Assembly (NCBI GenBank): GCA_003485325.1
Contig: DMZI01000029.1
Location: 1-36,550 of the forward strand
DNA length: 36,550 nucleotides
Origin: Desulfotomaculum sp.
Lineage (GTDB): Bacteria > Bacillota > Desulfotomaculia > Desulfotomaculales > Nap2-2B
Direction: 5' to 3'
Shown here: in pieces, positions 23,211 through 31,299 of the stretch
Layout of the letters: every line of letters starts with the position of its first letter
Position numbering within the stretch: the stretch's first letter is position 1
Translations under genes and position numbers: made by a program
Notes under the pieces: generated by a model
Database searches by the model: none
What the model was told of the DNA's origin: nothing
The model's input: only the letters and a program-made list of their open reading frames with translations

Positions 23211-24233
23211 CTACCAGATAGTTAACTGCTGTTGACTTTTATCTCCGGGAGTTACGCCCAAATGCATGTATGTTTTTGAAGTGGCGACTCTTCCACGGGG
23301 TGTCCGGTTAAGCAAACCTGCCTGCATCAGGTACGGTTCATAAACTTCCTCCAGGGTTGCTGATTCTTCACCCAATGCCGCTGCAATAGTATCCAAACCT
23401 ACCGGACCCCCGCCGAATTTTTCAACGATTATTTGCAGCAGCTTTCGGTCTACAGGATCAAGGCCCAGTTGATCCACGCCGAGGAAATCAAGGGCTTTAA
23501 CAGCCGTCTCTTGATCAATAACTCCTTTGGCTTTGACCTGGACATAATCGCGGACCCGCTTTAATAAACGGTTGGCCACCCGGGGAGTGCCTCTTGATCT
23601 CAAGGCAATTTGAGCCGCTCCGTCATCTTCAATAGATATTTTTAGTATGCCCGCTGAACGCAGGACAATCTTTTTTATATCTGTTAATTCATAGAAATCC
23701 AGGCGGCTGATTACACCAAAACGATCGCGCAATGGAGAGGTCAGAAGGCTTGTCCTGGTTGTCGCCCCAACAAGCGTGAAACGCGGCAAGTCAAGACGGA
23801 TGGAACGGGCGCCCGGTCCTTTACCTATAACTATATCCAGGGCGAAGTCTTCCATTGCGGGGTATAAGACTTCTTCCACAGCCCTGCTCAGTCTGTGAAT
23901 TTCATCGATAAACAGTACATCACCCGGTGAAAGGTTGGTTAGAATTGCAGCTAAATCTCCGGGTCTTTCAATTGCCGGGCCGGATGTAATCCTTAGATTT
24001 ACACCCAGTTCGCTGCTAATAATCCAGGCCAGAGTAGTTTTACCAAGTCCCGGGGGCCCCAGAAGCAAGACGTGGTCAAGAGCCTCACGGCGATCCCTGG
24101 CTGCCTGAATAAAAACACCTATGCTTTCCCTTAGGCTGTCCTGTCCGATAAAATCTTTTAAACTGCGTGGCCGAAGGTTTACTTCTTCCTGGTCCTCCGT
24201 AGAAAATACAGCTGAAATAATTCTTTCTGACAT
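23211..24233 (-). CDS. ruvB: Holliday junction branch migration helicase RuvB
   Basis: RuvB is the hexameric AAA+ motor that drives branch migration with RuvA. The 340 residues are normal. I see LRPRSLKDFIGQ (about 20-31), Walker A GPPGLGKTTLA (about 59-69), Walker B LFIDEIHRLSRAVEEVLYPA, sensor 1 LVGATTR, the arginine-finger region LTSPLRDRFG, and a C-terminal winged helix with TPRGRVAT. ATG at 24233 follows GGGAG. Unusually, 518 bp separate it from ruvA because two repeat elements are inserted between them, so coupling to ruvCA may be altered. Confidence 0.98.
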   Translation of the reverse strand: MSERIISAVFSTEDQEEVNLRPRSLKDFIGQDSLRESIGVFIQAARDRREALDHVLLLGPPGLGKTTLAWIISSELGVNLRITSGPAIERPGDLAAILTNLSPGDVLFIDEIHRLSRAVEEVLYPAMEDFALDIVIGKGPGARSIRLDLPRFTLVGATTRTSLLTSPLRDRFGVISRLDFYELTDIKKIVLRSAGILKISIEDDGAAQIALRSRGTPRVANRLLKRVRDYVQVKAKGVIDQETAVKALDFLGVDQLGLDPVDRKLLQIIVEKFGGGPVGLDTIAAALGEESATLEEVYEPYLMQAGLLNRTPRGRVATSKTYMHLGVTPGDKSQQQLTIW

Positions 24234-24270
24234 TATAAGACTCCCTACTATCCTGAAAATAAGTATCCGA

Positions 24271-24602
24271 TAGGCACGGTAATATCAACGCTCACTCCGG
24301 TGCTCCGCACCGACAGCAGCACGGCTTGCTTCGGACCGGACTAGCGATGCTGCAAAGGCGGCATGGCAAATTTTAAAAATATAGCTTCCATTATACTTCT
24401 GATCTCATTTAGCCTCTTCAAGAAACTACCAGTGTGCCGCTGGTTTCGCACCGCTGTCCGGTTACCCTCGCTTCGCCGGCTGCTGTTACCGGCGCTTCGC
24501 AATTCGTTCGCTGTTGACAACACCGTGCCCTTTGGACGGTTTTACTGAATGCTTACTTTTTCATCACCTGATGGCGCTGCATTGGCGGCATGGGTGTCTA
24601 TC
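24271..24602 (+). repeat. Dispersed repeat, long form, copy C (complete) in the ruvA-ruvB gap
   Basis: This is the best full-length copy, about 330 bp from TAGGCACGG to GGGTGTCTAT. Its right two thirds (24350-24562) are almost identical to the window's first 213 bases. A potential hairpin GTGCTCCGCACCGAC (24300-24314) near the left end and CCGGTTACC...CCGGCTGCTGTTACCGG (about 24458-24491) are strong self-complementary blocks. There is no transposase gene. Confidence 0.88.
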
Positions 24603-24605
24603 CTG

Positions 24606-24746
24606 AAAATCAACTTGCATTAGGGAGGTCAACTGCCTGCGTGCTCATGTTCGCCTCTTTCAAAATTGCGCTTAAGGCATTGCCCTCCCTTTGCTGATGA
24701 ATTTTCATCCTCCTGCTGGTGTCACTTTAGCGGCATGGATGTCTAT
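24606..24746 (+). repeat. Dispersed repeat, short form, adjoining the ruvA stop codon
   Basis: It follows copy C directly and ends GGCATGGATGTCTAT 5 bp from the ruvA stop. It matches the reverse complement of 11923-12062. On the transcribed (minus) strand it carries GGGAGGGCAATG with the mini-frame Met-Pro-stop and a CCTCCC partner downstream, as in the copy at 12 kb. Confidence 0.87.
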
Positions 24747-24751
24747 CCTTT

Positions 24752-25348
24752 TTAAACGCTCATTTTTTTTAAAGCAGCCCGTACCAGTTCAGTTGCCGTC
24801 AGATTAGTTGCCGTACCTTTTTCAAGTACCTGACGGATTGCCTTTTGCGCTTCAGCTTCACTGTATCCCAGGGCTACCAGGGCGGCTAAAGCGTCATTCC
24901 CTTCTGTATTAAAACTGGTCAGGCCGGCTTTTTCTGACGGTAAAATTTTTAAAATCTTTTCCTTTAATTCGAGTATAATTCTTTCAGCAGTTTTTTTACC
25001 AATACCGGGAGCTTGTTTTAACGTCCCGACATCACCCCGGGCTACTGCGATTTTTAGCTGCTCAGGATCTAAAAATGAAAGTAAAGCGGTAGCTGCCTTT
25101 GGTCCTATTCCGGCAACTCCAATAAGCAGGCGAAAAACCTCAAGTTCGTTTTGTTCGTAAAAACCATACAACGATAGGCCTTCCTCCCTGGAATAAAGAT
25201 AGGTGTACAACTTTACCTCGTGCCCAGTAGGGGGCATGCGCCTGATTGTGGAGGCGCCAGCCTGCACTGCAAAGCCTATTCCATTAACATCCATGATAAT
25301 TATCTCATCCTGTACCGAGTCCAGGATGCCTTTAAGAAAAGAAATCAT
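24752..25348 (-). CDS. ruvA: Holliday junction DNA helicase subunit RuvA
   Basis: RuvA binds four-way junctions as a tetramer and loads RuvB. The 198 residues have the three family domains: an OB fold (MISFLKGILDSVQDEIIIMD, SREEGLSLYGF), a helix-hairpin-helix region (FRLLIGVAGIGPKAATALL about 79-97, and LKQAPGIGKKTAERIILELK about 111-130), and a C-terminal UBA-like domain (ALVALGYSEAEAQKAI). ATG at 25348 follows GAGGT. It sits 21 bp after ruvC. Confidence 0.98.
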   Translation of the reverse strand: MISFLKGILDSVQDEIIIMDVNGIGFAVQAGASTIRRMPPTGHEVKLYTYLYSREEGLSLYGFYEQNELEVFRLLIGVAGIGPKAATALLSFLDPEQLKIAVARGDVGTLKQAPGIGKKTAERIILELKEKILKILPSEKAGLTSFNTEGNDALAALVALGYSEAEAQKAIRQVLEKGTATNLTATELVRAALKKMSV

Positions 25349-25369
25349 TTAACAGACCTCAATTTAGGA

Positions 25370-25861
25370 TCAAATGTTGATTAAATTTTTGCTTATTGTG
25401 CTCTGTGCATGGCATATTGCGACTGCGAGGGCATCGGTTGTATCGTCGAGATTTGGGTAGGCGTTTAAACGCAAAATAGCTTTGACCATGTAGGAAACCT
25501 GCTTCTTGGTTGCTTTTCCGTACCCAGCTACACTCATCTTAACCTGCAGTGGTGTATATTCGAAGACACAAAGGCCGGCAACAGATGCCGCTAAGAGCGC
25601 TATACCGCGTGCCTCTCCCACGGATAAAGCAGTTCTTGTATTCTTATTAAAAAATAATTTCTCAATTGCAAAATGGGAGGGGCGGTGAACTTGCAGTATC
25701 TCCTGCAGATTCTCGTAGATTTGTTTGAGGCGCGAAGATGCAGACAGGTTTATATCTGTCTGTATGCATCCATATTCGACCGGTATAAGCTGTTTGGGCG
25801 TCATCTGGACTATCCCAAAACCCATCCGCGCCAAACCCGGATCAATACCGATAATACGCAA
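25370..25861 (-). CDS. ruvC: Holliday junction resolvase RuvC
   Basis: This dimeric endonuclease cuts Holliday junctions. The 163 residues show IGIDPGLARMGFGI with the first catalytic Asp (D7), FAIEKLFFNKNTRTALSVG with the catalytic Glu, and LDDTTDALAVAICH with the last acidic residues. The TTG start at 25861 follows AAGAGGCCTGG; starting here gives the canonical MRIIGIDPG N-terminus. It is the first gene of the ruvCAB-queH run, separated from bofC by a terminator. Confidence 0.97.
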   Translation of the reverse strand: MRIIGIDPGLARMGFGIVQMTPKQLIPVEYGCIQTDINLSASSRLKQIYENLQEILQVHRPSHFAIEKLFFNKNTRTALSVGEARGIALLAASVAGLCVFEYTPLQVKMSVAGYGKATKKQVSYMVKAILRLNAYPNLDDTTDALAVAICHAQSTISKNLINI

Positions 25862-25932
25862 TTTTCCAGGCCTCTTTTTTAAAAATACTTTACTAAAGTT
25901 CCACAGCCTGGACTATTTTTCCTTCTTGGAAT

Positions 25933-25958
25933 GAAAATGTCCGGTCATCTAACCGGAC
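25933..25958 (-). terminator. Terminator after bofC
   Basis: GTCCGGT (25939-25945) and ACCGGAC (25952-25958) form a 7-bp perfect stem with a 6-nt loop. On the minus strand it is followed by ATTTTCATT. The T run is modest, so termination may be partial. Confidence 0.6.
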
Positions 25959-25970
25959 AATCCCTGTTTG

Positions 25971-26600
25971 TTAAAAATCTATAATACTTTCGTCAAGGTT
26001 TTCTAATCCTGCTTGAAGGGAAGACTCACTCGAAAATTCAAGTTCTTTTCTTAGTTGATCCTGTACGTCAGTTTCCTGTTTTTCAAAAGCCATTGCCTGT
26101 TCCAATTTTATCTGAAATTTTACGGGTAAGTTTTCAACCGTGAGGTTTTCAGTTTTTAATAGTTCTTTGTTGCATCCTAAAGGACCCTGATAAATAGCAA
26201 GGCGACCTTCAGCGATTCCCAAATGCCGGTAAGTTTTATGCTCCGGGCAGAACTCATTGCATTTTTTTCTCAGGACCACTGTTTTTTCAATTTTTTCCAC
26301 TGACCACCCGTCCTCAGCCGGGTATCTGTTTCTCAGTTTGTTATAAGTTATACCTGTCAGATCATCGGCAGGCTTTCCGAGGTAAACTATATAGATATCT
26401 CCACAAAGATATTCATATTCTTCACGGATAAAATTATCGTCCCGAATAAATATTTGATTTGATACCCCTTCGAAAGATGACAAAGATAGAAGCGGCCTAG
26501 CGGCAGGCTCTCGAAAAAGAATCATACCATAGTAGACAGCTGCTGCTATGAAAAGGCTTCCTGCTATACCAAGGGATAGGTAAAAAAGTTTTTTTAACAT
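25971..26600 (-). CDS. bofC: BofC-like sporulation protein
   Basis: The 209-residue exported protein has a basic N-terminus and one hydrophobic segment (FYLSLGIAGSLFIAAAVYYG), and a C-terminal BofC-like domain with YRHLGIAEGRLAIYQGPLG (about 125-143). In Bacillus, BofC restrains the SpoIVB protease in the forespore-to-mother-cell SigK checkpoint; whether that holds here is unknown. The frame is open to 26645, but ATG 26600 is preceded by GTGGAGTG and gives a clean signal anchor. The nearby ruvCAB and yebC genes match the clostridial bofC context. Confidence 0.8.
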   Translation of the reverse strand: MLKKLFYLSLGIAGSLFIAAAVYYGMILFREPAARPLLSLSSFEGVSNQIFIRDDNFIREEYEYLCGDIYIVYLGKPADDLTGITYNKLRNRYPAEDGWSVEKIEKTVVLRKKCNEFCPEHKTYRHLGIAEGRLAIYQGPLGCNKELLKTENLTVENLPVKFQIKLEQAMAFEKQETDVQDQLRKELEFSSESSLQAGLENLDESIIDF

Positions 26601-26681
26601 ATAAACACTCCACTTAAAAAAGAGTCGTTTATATATTATTGCCAATATCTGGCTGGCGGATACCGTTATGCAAAACCTTAT

Positions 26682-27410
26682 TTATTCATCCTGTTCGAAA
26701 TTTGTAAAAACTTCCTGAACGTCGTCATGCTCCTCGAGGGCGGTAATTAAGATCGACATTTGTTCGGCTTCAGCTTCTCCGAGCTTGACCGTATTTAAAG
26801 GTATCATAGTTGCTTCAGCCATAGCCAGCGGTATTCCCTGCCGGGTGAGTGTGTCTTTTACTTCTTTAAGGTTCCTGGGTGAAGTTGTAATTATATAGCT
26901 GTCTTTTTCTTCTTTCATGTCCTCGGCGTCTGTATCAAGGATAATTGCCATTAAGGCTTCCTCGTCGTTAAAGTTTTCCTTTTCGATTACAATTAATCCC
27001 TTTCTCTCAAACATCCAGGAGACGCAGCCCGTTTCACCAAGGTTCCCGTTGCTTCTGGAAAAAAGGCGCCTGATTTCACCAGCCGTGCGGTTGCGGTTGG
27101 AAGTTACAATGTTAAGCATGATTGCCGTTCCGCCGGGTCCATATCCCTCATACACAATTTCTTCGTAATCTCCTTCACCGGAGGCGCCGGAGCCCCGCAT
27201 GATTGCTCTTTCAATGTTTTCATTCGGTATATTGGCTTCCTTTGCCCGTAAAATAGCGGCCTTTAATCGTGTATTTTGATTTGGATCGGCGCCGCCCTGA
27301 CGTACAGCCATGATTATCTCCCGGGCAATCGTCGTAAATATCTTACCCCGCTGGGCGTCAGTTTTAGCTTTTTTCCGCTTTATGGTTGACCATTTGGAAT
27401 GACCGGACAT
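26682..27410 (-). CDS. yebC: YebC/PmpR family protein (TACO1-like)
   Basis: The 242 residues match the family over full length: MSGHSKWSTIKRKKAKTDAQ (1-20), GKIFTTIAREI, NIPNENIERAI, EGYGPGGTAIML and a C-terminal acidic helix (TALEEHDDVQEVFTNF). YebC proteins were named transcriptional regulators and are now also linked to translation of proline-rich or stalling sequences. ATG at 27410 sits behind a strong GGAGG. The gene is 14 bp from nadE upstream and 81 bp from bofC downstream. Confidence 0.96.
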   Translation of the reverse strand: MSGHSKWSTIKRKKAKTDAQRGKIFTTIAREIIMAVRQGGADPNQNTRLKAAILRAKEANIPNENIERAIMRGSGASGEGDYEEIVYEGYGPGGTAIMLNIVTSNRNRTAGEIRRLFSRSNGNLGETGCVSWMFERKGLIVIEKENFNDEEALMAIILDTDAEDMKEEKDSYIITTSPRNLKEVKDTLTRQGIPLAMAEATMIPLNTVKLGEAEAEQMSILITALEEHDDVQEVFTNFEQDE

Positions 27411-27424
27411 AATTATAACCTCCT

Positions 27425-28153
27425 TTAAAAAGGCGGCAGAACCGGAAGTGATCTCTTATGGGCGCTCCGGTTGACCAGGTTGTTAATAACATCTTTCACC
27501 CTATCGTCGGCATTTCCGGTAAGGATAAACTCGTCAAGTTCCTGGTAAGTTATCCCCATTTCACTTTCGTCAGTCTGTCCTTTCCATAAGCCTGCGGACG
27601 GCGGTTTTTTTATAATACTTTTGGGGACGCCCAGATATTCGGCGAGTTCACAAACCTGTGACTTAACCAACTTTCCTATAGGGAGCAAATCAGCGCCACC
27701 GTCCCCATGTTTTGTGAAGTAACCAACCGTCAGTTCGCTGCGGTTGCCGGTCCCAGCAACGAGGTACTGGTTCCGTGCCGCGAAAAAGTACAAAGTTATC
27801 ATGCGAAGACGCGGTTTGATATTGCTGATTGCTGTATCTTTATTGCCGGGATGGTATTCTTCCCCCGTAAGATTTGTTACCATAAGATCAAAAATATTAT
27901 CCAGGATTATTGTTTTTGTTTTGACGCTAAAAGAATCCGCTATAAGTTCAGCGTCTTTTTCGTCCTGGTGGTCGCTGTGACAGGGCATAATTAACCCCAG
28001 AACATTTTGCCCGCAGGCGCTTTTACAAAGGGCAGCAACAACAGCGGAATCAATACCTCCGCTTAGACCAAAGACATAACCACGGCTGTTTCGCATGACT
28101 AATTCGTCCTGCAGCCAGCTGCATAGCCTTGCCGACATCTCACGTGCATCCAA
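27425..28153 (-). CDS. nadE: NH3-dependent NAD synthetase
   Basis: NadE amidates nicotinate adenine dinucleotide to NAD using ammonia and ATP. The P-loop-like motif GLSGGIDSAVVAALC lies at about residues 30-44 of the predicted protein. GTGNRSELTVGYFTKHGDGGADLLPIGKL and PPSAGLWKGQTDESEMG are family hallmarks. There is no glutaminase (nitrilase) domain, so free ammonia is the donor. The frame is open to TTG 28222, but I choose TTG 28153, because GGGGGGT lies 8 bp upstream and the extra 23 residues are not family-like. The longer form (265 residues) cannot be excluded. Confidence 0.93.
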   Translation of the reverse strand: MDAREMSARLCSWLQDELVMRNSRGYVFGLSGGIDSAVVAALCKSACGQNVLGLIMPCHSDHQDEKDAELIADSFSVKTKTIILDNIFDLMVTNLTGEEYHPGNKDTAISNIKPRLRMITLYFFAARNQYLVAGTGNRSELTVGYFTKHGDGGADLLPIGKLVKSQVCELAEYLGVPKSIIKKPPSAGLWKGQTDESEMGITYQELDEFILTGNADDRVKDVINNLVNRSAHKRSLPVLPPF

Positions 28154-28383
28154 GTTCTCTACCCCCCAGCTGTTTATAAAGTATATTTTATCATAATTAA
28201 TTCCCAGGACGGGAAAAATCAAACTAAAATAATTTCCGCTATTATAAAAAAAATTATTATTAAAAGGAGATCGTAAAGCAAACGGAGAAAACCATGTAGA
28301 AAAGGCTGGTTTGGAAGGGGTGAGGTTACTCCGAAGAACTTTTTATTGTTTTTTATTTAATTAAACATAAGAGAGGGGGAAAA

Positions 28384-28410
28384 CCCGGTTATTATTTCAT
28401 GACCGGGTGA
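28384..28410 (+). promoter_or_regulatory. Hairpin overlapping the crotonase ribosome site
   Basis: ACCCGGT and ACCGGGT (within 28383-28408) can form a 7-bp stem around an AT-rich loop. The 3' arm contains GGGTGA, the only good Shine-Dalgarno before ATG 28414, so the stem would hide it. A stronger free SD (GAGAGGGGGA, about 28371-28380) lies further up, too far from the start. It may be a translational control element, or chance. Confidence 0.4.
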
Positions 28411-28413
28411 GAA

Positions 28414-29193
28414 ATGGCAGAATACAAATATCTTCTGGAAGAGAACACGGAAGGAATTTTAACAATTACCATAAACCGTCCAAAGAGCATGAATGCCCTA
28501 AATTATGATGTTATTTCAGAACTTTATGACGCAATAGCCGCAGCGGGTAAAGACGATGCCGTAAAAGTAATCATTTTAACAGGAGCGGGTGAGAAATCTT
28601 TTGTTGCCGGGGCGGACGTTAGTGAGTTTTTGAATGTTGAACCAACTGTATTTTATGACTTTTCCCTGCGCGGGCAAGGTATCATGAATGAAATAGAAAG
28701 CCTGGAAAAACCCGTTATTGCAGCTGTGAACGGTTTTGCCCTTGGCGGGGGTTTGGAACTGGCCATGGCATGCACAATCAGAATAGCTTCTGAAAATGCC
28801 AAGGTAGGTCTGCCCGAGGTAACGCTTGGCGTTATGCCCGGTTACGGCGGCACACAGCGTTTGACCCGCCTTGTCGGCAAGGGCAGGGCAATGGAGATGA
28901 TTCTTACCGGTGAGATGATCGACGCCAACGAAGCTTACCGTATCGGTTTGGTGAACAAGGTTGTTCCCCAGGATCAGTTAAAGGATGCTGCTGTTACAAT
29001 GGCTAAGAAGATAATGAAAAACGGTCCCTATGGTGTCAAATTAGCCATGCGTTCCGTTAACTACGATCCGGTTTTAAAAACCGGGTTACAGTTTGAAGCG
29101 GCAAATTTCGCAATGATCCTGAACAGTGAAGATATGCGCGAAGGCGTTAACGCATTTCTTGAAAAAAGAAAACCCGCTTATAAAGGAAAATAA
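28414..29193 (+). CDS. Enoyl-CoA hydratase / crotonase
   Basis: The 259-residue crotonase-fold protein hydrates trans-2-enoyl-CoA esters. Both catalytic glutamates are present: E115 in GGGLELAMAC and E135 in GLPEVTLGVMPGYGGTQRL. The oxyanion-hole segment SFVAGADVSEF is at about 62-72. The C-terminal trimerisation region ends FLEKRKPAYKGK, typical of short-chain (crotonyl-CoA) hydratases of butyrate/fatty-acid metabolism. It stands alone between its own leader and a strong terminator; the SDR genes after it may belong to the same catabolic theme. Exact chain length or aromatic substrates cannot be read from the sequence. Confidence 0.93.
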   Translation: MAEYKYLLEENTEGILTITINRPKSMNALNYDVISELYDAIAAAGKDDAVKVIILTGAGEKSFVAGADVSEFLNVEPTVFYDFSLRGQGIMNEIESLEKPVIAAVNGFALGGGLELAMACTIRIASENAKVGLPEVTLGVMPGYGGTQRLTRLVGKGRAMEMILTGEMIDANEAYRIGLVNKVVPQDQLKDAAVTMAKKIMKNGPYGVKLAMRSVNYDPVLKTGLQFEAANFAMILNSEDMREGVNAFLEKRKPAYKGK

Positions 29194-29205
29194 AATAAAA
29201 GTCAC

Positions 29206-29245
29206 GTGAACCATCGGCCAAGCCGATGGTTCACAATTATTTTTG
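29206..29245 (+). terminator. Terminator after the crotonase gene
   Basis: GTGAACCATCGGC (29206-29218) and GCCGATGGTTCAC (29222-29234) form a perfect 13-bp stem with a 3-nt loop, followed by AATTATTTTT. Confidence 0.85.
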
Positions 29246-29600
29246 CAGGCTTGGTCCTGTGCTGTTATTTTTTTGCCTGCCTTGATTATTCTGGCCAGTT
29301 CAAGGGCGTGGGCGGCTGTTTTTTTGCGTCAAAAATCCCTGTGCCGTTTTTGCTCTCAAAGCCCCGTCCCCGTACGCCGGAAATCTTCCTGCGGGTGTCA
29401 ACCCAAGTGCGATCATCCCCGCGGTTATGGACAAAAGAGTGGTTTCCAGGCCGGCATATCTAAACCGGCTAAAGCCACGCCTATTTTATCTCTTAAGGCA
29501 TGGGTGTATACTTTTTGCGTTCAGCAGCGTACGCAGCCGGTCCTTCCATAAAACTCAGTGAGATAACCCGGCAACCTGTGAAATGCCCCCTTAAATAAAA
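29246..29600. other. 355-bp gene-free stretch
   Basis: No gene is recognised on either strand. The + frames give overlapping short peptides. On the minus strand a 61-codon frame (reading SITAGMIALGLTPAGRFPAY) matches nothing I know and has no ribosome site. GGCATGGGTGTATAC (about 29501-29515) resembles the right end of the repeat family (GGCATGGGTGTCTAT) but lacks the rest. GC content is higher than in flanking intergenic DNA, so a decayed gene or element is possible. Confidence 0.4.
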
Positions 29601-29602
29601 TC

Positions 29603-29631
29603 TTGACTCTATTTAATTATAGTAATATTTT
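29603..29631 (+). promoter_or_regulatory. Candidate SigA promoter for the SDR genes
   Basis: TTGACT (29603-29608) and TATTTT (29626-29631) are 17 bp apart in AT-rich DNA, about 45 bp before the SDR start. The -35 is good and the -10 is mediocre. Confidence 0.45.
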
Positions 29632-29675
29632 TTTAAAAAGACAGATTAATAGAAGAAGTGAGGGCTGAAAAATAA

Positions 29676-30434
29676 ATGGGTGAGTTTTCAGGTAAGGTAG
29701 CCGTTGTTACAGCTGCGGCAGGAGCGGGAATAGGGCAGGCAACAGCCAGGAGTTTGGCAAAAGAAGGGGCTAATGTGGTTGTCAGCGACGCTCATGCTAA
29801 AAGGACGGCGCAAGTGGCCAGTGAGATAATGAATGAGTACGGGGTAAAGACATTGGGAATTCAATGCGATGTCCGGATACCCGGACAGGTTGGCGGCATG
29901 GTTGACCAGACCCTAAAGGAGTGGGGCAGGATTGATATTTTGGTCAACAATGCCGGGATTGATAAACCTTCACCCGTGTGGGAGATGGATGATGAGAGCT
30001 GGAATTTAATAATCGACACCAATTTAAAGGGAGTATTTAATTGCTGCCGGGCAGTCATTCCAACTATGATGAAACAGAGATACGGGAAAATAGTTAATAT
30101 GTCCTCTGTACTCGCCTGGTTGGGAGGCGAGGAAGAAGGAGTAGCGTACGTTACGGCCAAGGCGGGTATCCAGGGCTTGACCAGGGCTATTGCCCGCCAG
30201 GTTGGTCAATTTAATATAAATGTCAATGCTGTGGCGCCTGGCCTCGCCTATAATCCCTTTATGGATAAACTGCAGCCGCCCGAATACTTCCAAAAGATTA
30301 GAAGCCAGGAAATCTTGGGCAGGGATGGTACTCCTCAGGATATGGCTAATGCCATTTTATTTTTATGCTCCGAAAAAGCGGGGTTCATTACCGGTTCATG
30401 TCTTTGTATCAGCGGAGGTTGGTTTATGTATTAA
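29676..30434 (+). CDS. Short-chain dehydrogenase/reductase
   Basis: This 252-residue NAD(P)-dependent oxidoreductase has the classical SDR layout. The cofactor motif is TAAAGAGIG (12-20). CDVR supplies the adenine-contact Asp, NNAG is at 91-94, and the catalytic Ser is in NMSS (141-144). Y158-x3-K162 lies in AYVTAKAG, and a C-terminal ITGSCLCISGGW is present. The fold family is certain. The substrate is unknown, but the neighbouring crotonase suggests a hydroxyacyl-CoA or alicyclic hydroxy-acyl substrate (BadH-like). ATG 29676 follows AAGTGAGGG. The second SDR lies 30 bp downstream, and the two probably form an operon. Confidence 0.92.
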   Translation: MGEFSGKVAVVTAAAGAGIGQATARSLAKEGANVVVSDAHAKRTAQVASEIMNEYGVKTLGIQCDVRIPGQVGGMVDQTLKEWGRIDILVNNAGIDKPSPVWEMDDESWNLIIDTNLKGVFNCCRAVIPTMMKQRYGKIVNMSSVLAWLGGEEEGVAYVTAKAGIQGLTRAIARQVGQFNINVNAVAPGLAYNPFMDKLQPPEYFQKIRSQEILGRDGTPQDMANAILFLCSEKAGFITGSCLCISGGWFMY

Positions 30435-30464
30435 TTATGGTAAAATGAGAGGGTGAAAGCACGG

Positions 30465-31267
30465 GTGGATTTAGGCCTGAATAATAAAGTTGCTGTTGTG
30501 ACAGGCGGGGGCTCAAATATCGGGCGGAGCATTGCGCATACCCTGGCTAGCATACCCTGGCTAGGGAAAAAGCCGCCGTAATTATTGCGGATATAGATGA
30601 GAAACAGGGCGACAAAGTTAAAAGTGAAATCGAATCATTTGGCGGCAAGGTTATATCAATTAAAACTGATGTAACTGATAATGATTCAGTAGAGGCGATG
30701 GTAAAAAAGGTTCTGAACTTTTTTCCGACAATCGATATTTTGGTAAACAACGCGGGTTGGACAAGGGACCTTTTGTTTATAGAAAAACCCCGCTCGGACT
30801 GGGAAAAAGAAATTGCCATAAATTTATGGGGTGTGATTAACTGTTCCAGGGCTGTTCTTGACGTGATGATTGGGCAAAAATCCGGAAAGATAGTTAATCT
30901 TGCTTCGGACGTCGGCAGGGTGGGGGAATATAAAGAAGCGGTATACGGTGCCTGTAAAGCCGGTGTCATAGCTTTAGGCAAAGCTCTGGCCAGAGAGGTT
31001 GGGCGTTATCAAATTAATGTCAACTCAGTTTGCCCTGCATCTACGCCTCCGGTAGAGGAAGGCAGTTACGGAGAATTTAGCCTGTGGAAAGAGATGGCTG
31101 GTCTGTTTACTCCTGAAATCAGGGAGAAAGCCAGGAAAGCATATTCCCTGCGAAGGCTCGGTACTGCTCAGGATATTGCTGATATGGTTGTGTTCCTTTG
31201 TTCTGATCGGGCGAGTTTTATTACGGGACAGGCGATCAGCGTTAGTGGCGGGTATACGATGGTTTAG
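30465..31267 (+). pseudogene. Second SDR gene, frameshifted by a 14-bp tandem duplication
   Basis: From GTG 30465 (behind AGAGGGTGA) the frame reads NKVAVVTGGGSNIGRSIAHT, a normal SDR N-terminus. It then hits CATACCCTGGCTAG twice in tandem (30537-30550, 30551-30564) and stops at about 30580. Removing one copy restores the frame exactly, giving AHTLAREKAAVIIADIDEKQ and joining the 189-residue downstream frame with VNNAGW, YGACKAGVIALGKALAREVG (Tyr-x3-Lys catalytic pair) and a C-terminal ISVSGG. The intact protein would be about 262 residues. As written the gene is off, unless an internal start such as 30698 is used, which would lack the cofactor motif. Confidence 0.9.
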
Positions 31268-31299
31268 CTTTTCTTTTTGCCGCAAAAGGGAATTATTGC

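Noticed and set aside
29206..29551. Two overlapping open frames of 85 and 102 codons
   Set aside because: One begins inside the perfect terminator stem and the other just after it, they overlap in different frames, and neither resembles a known family.
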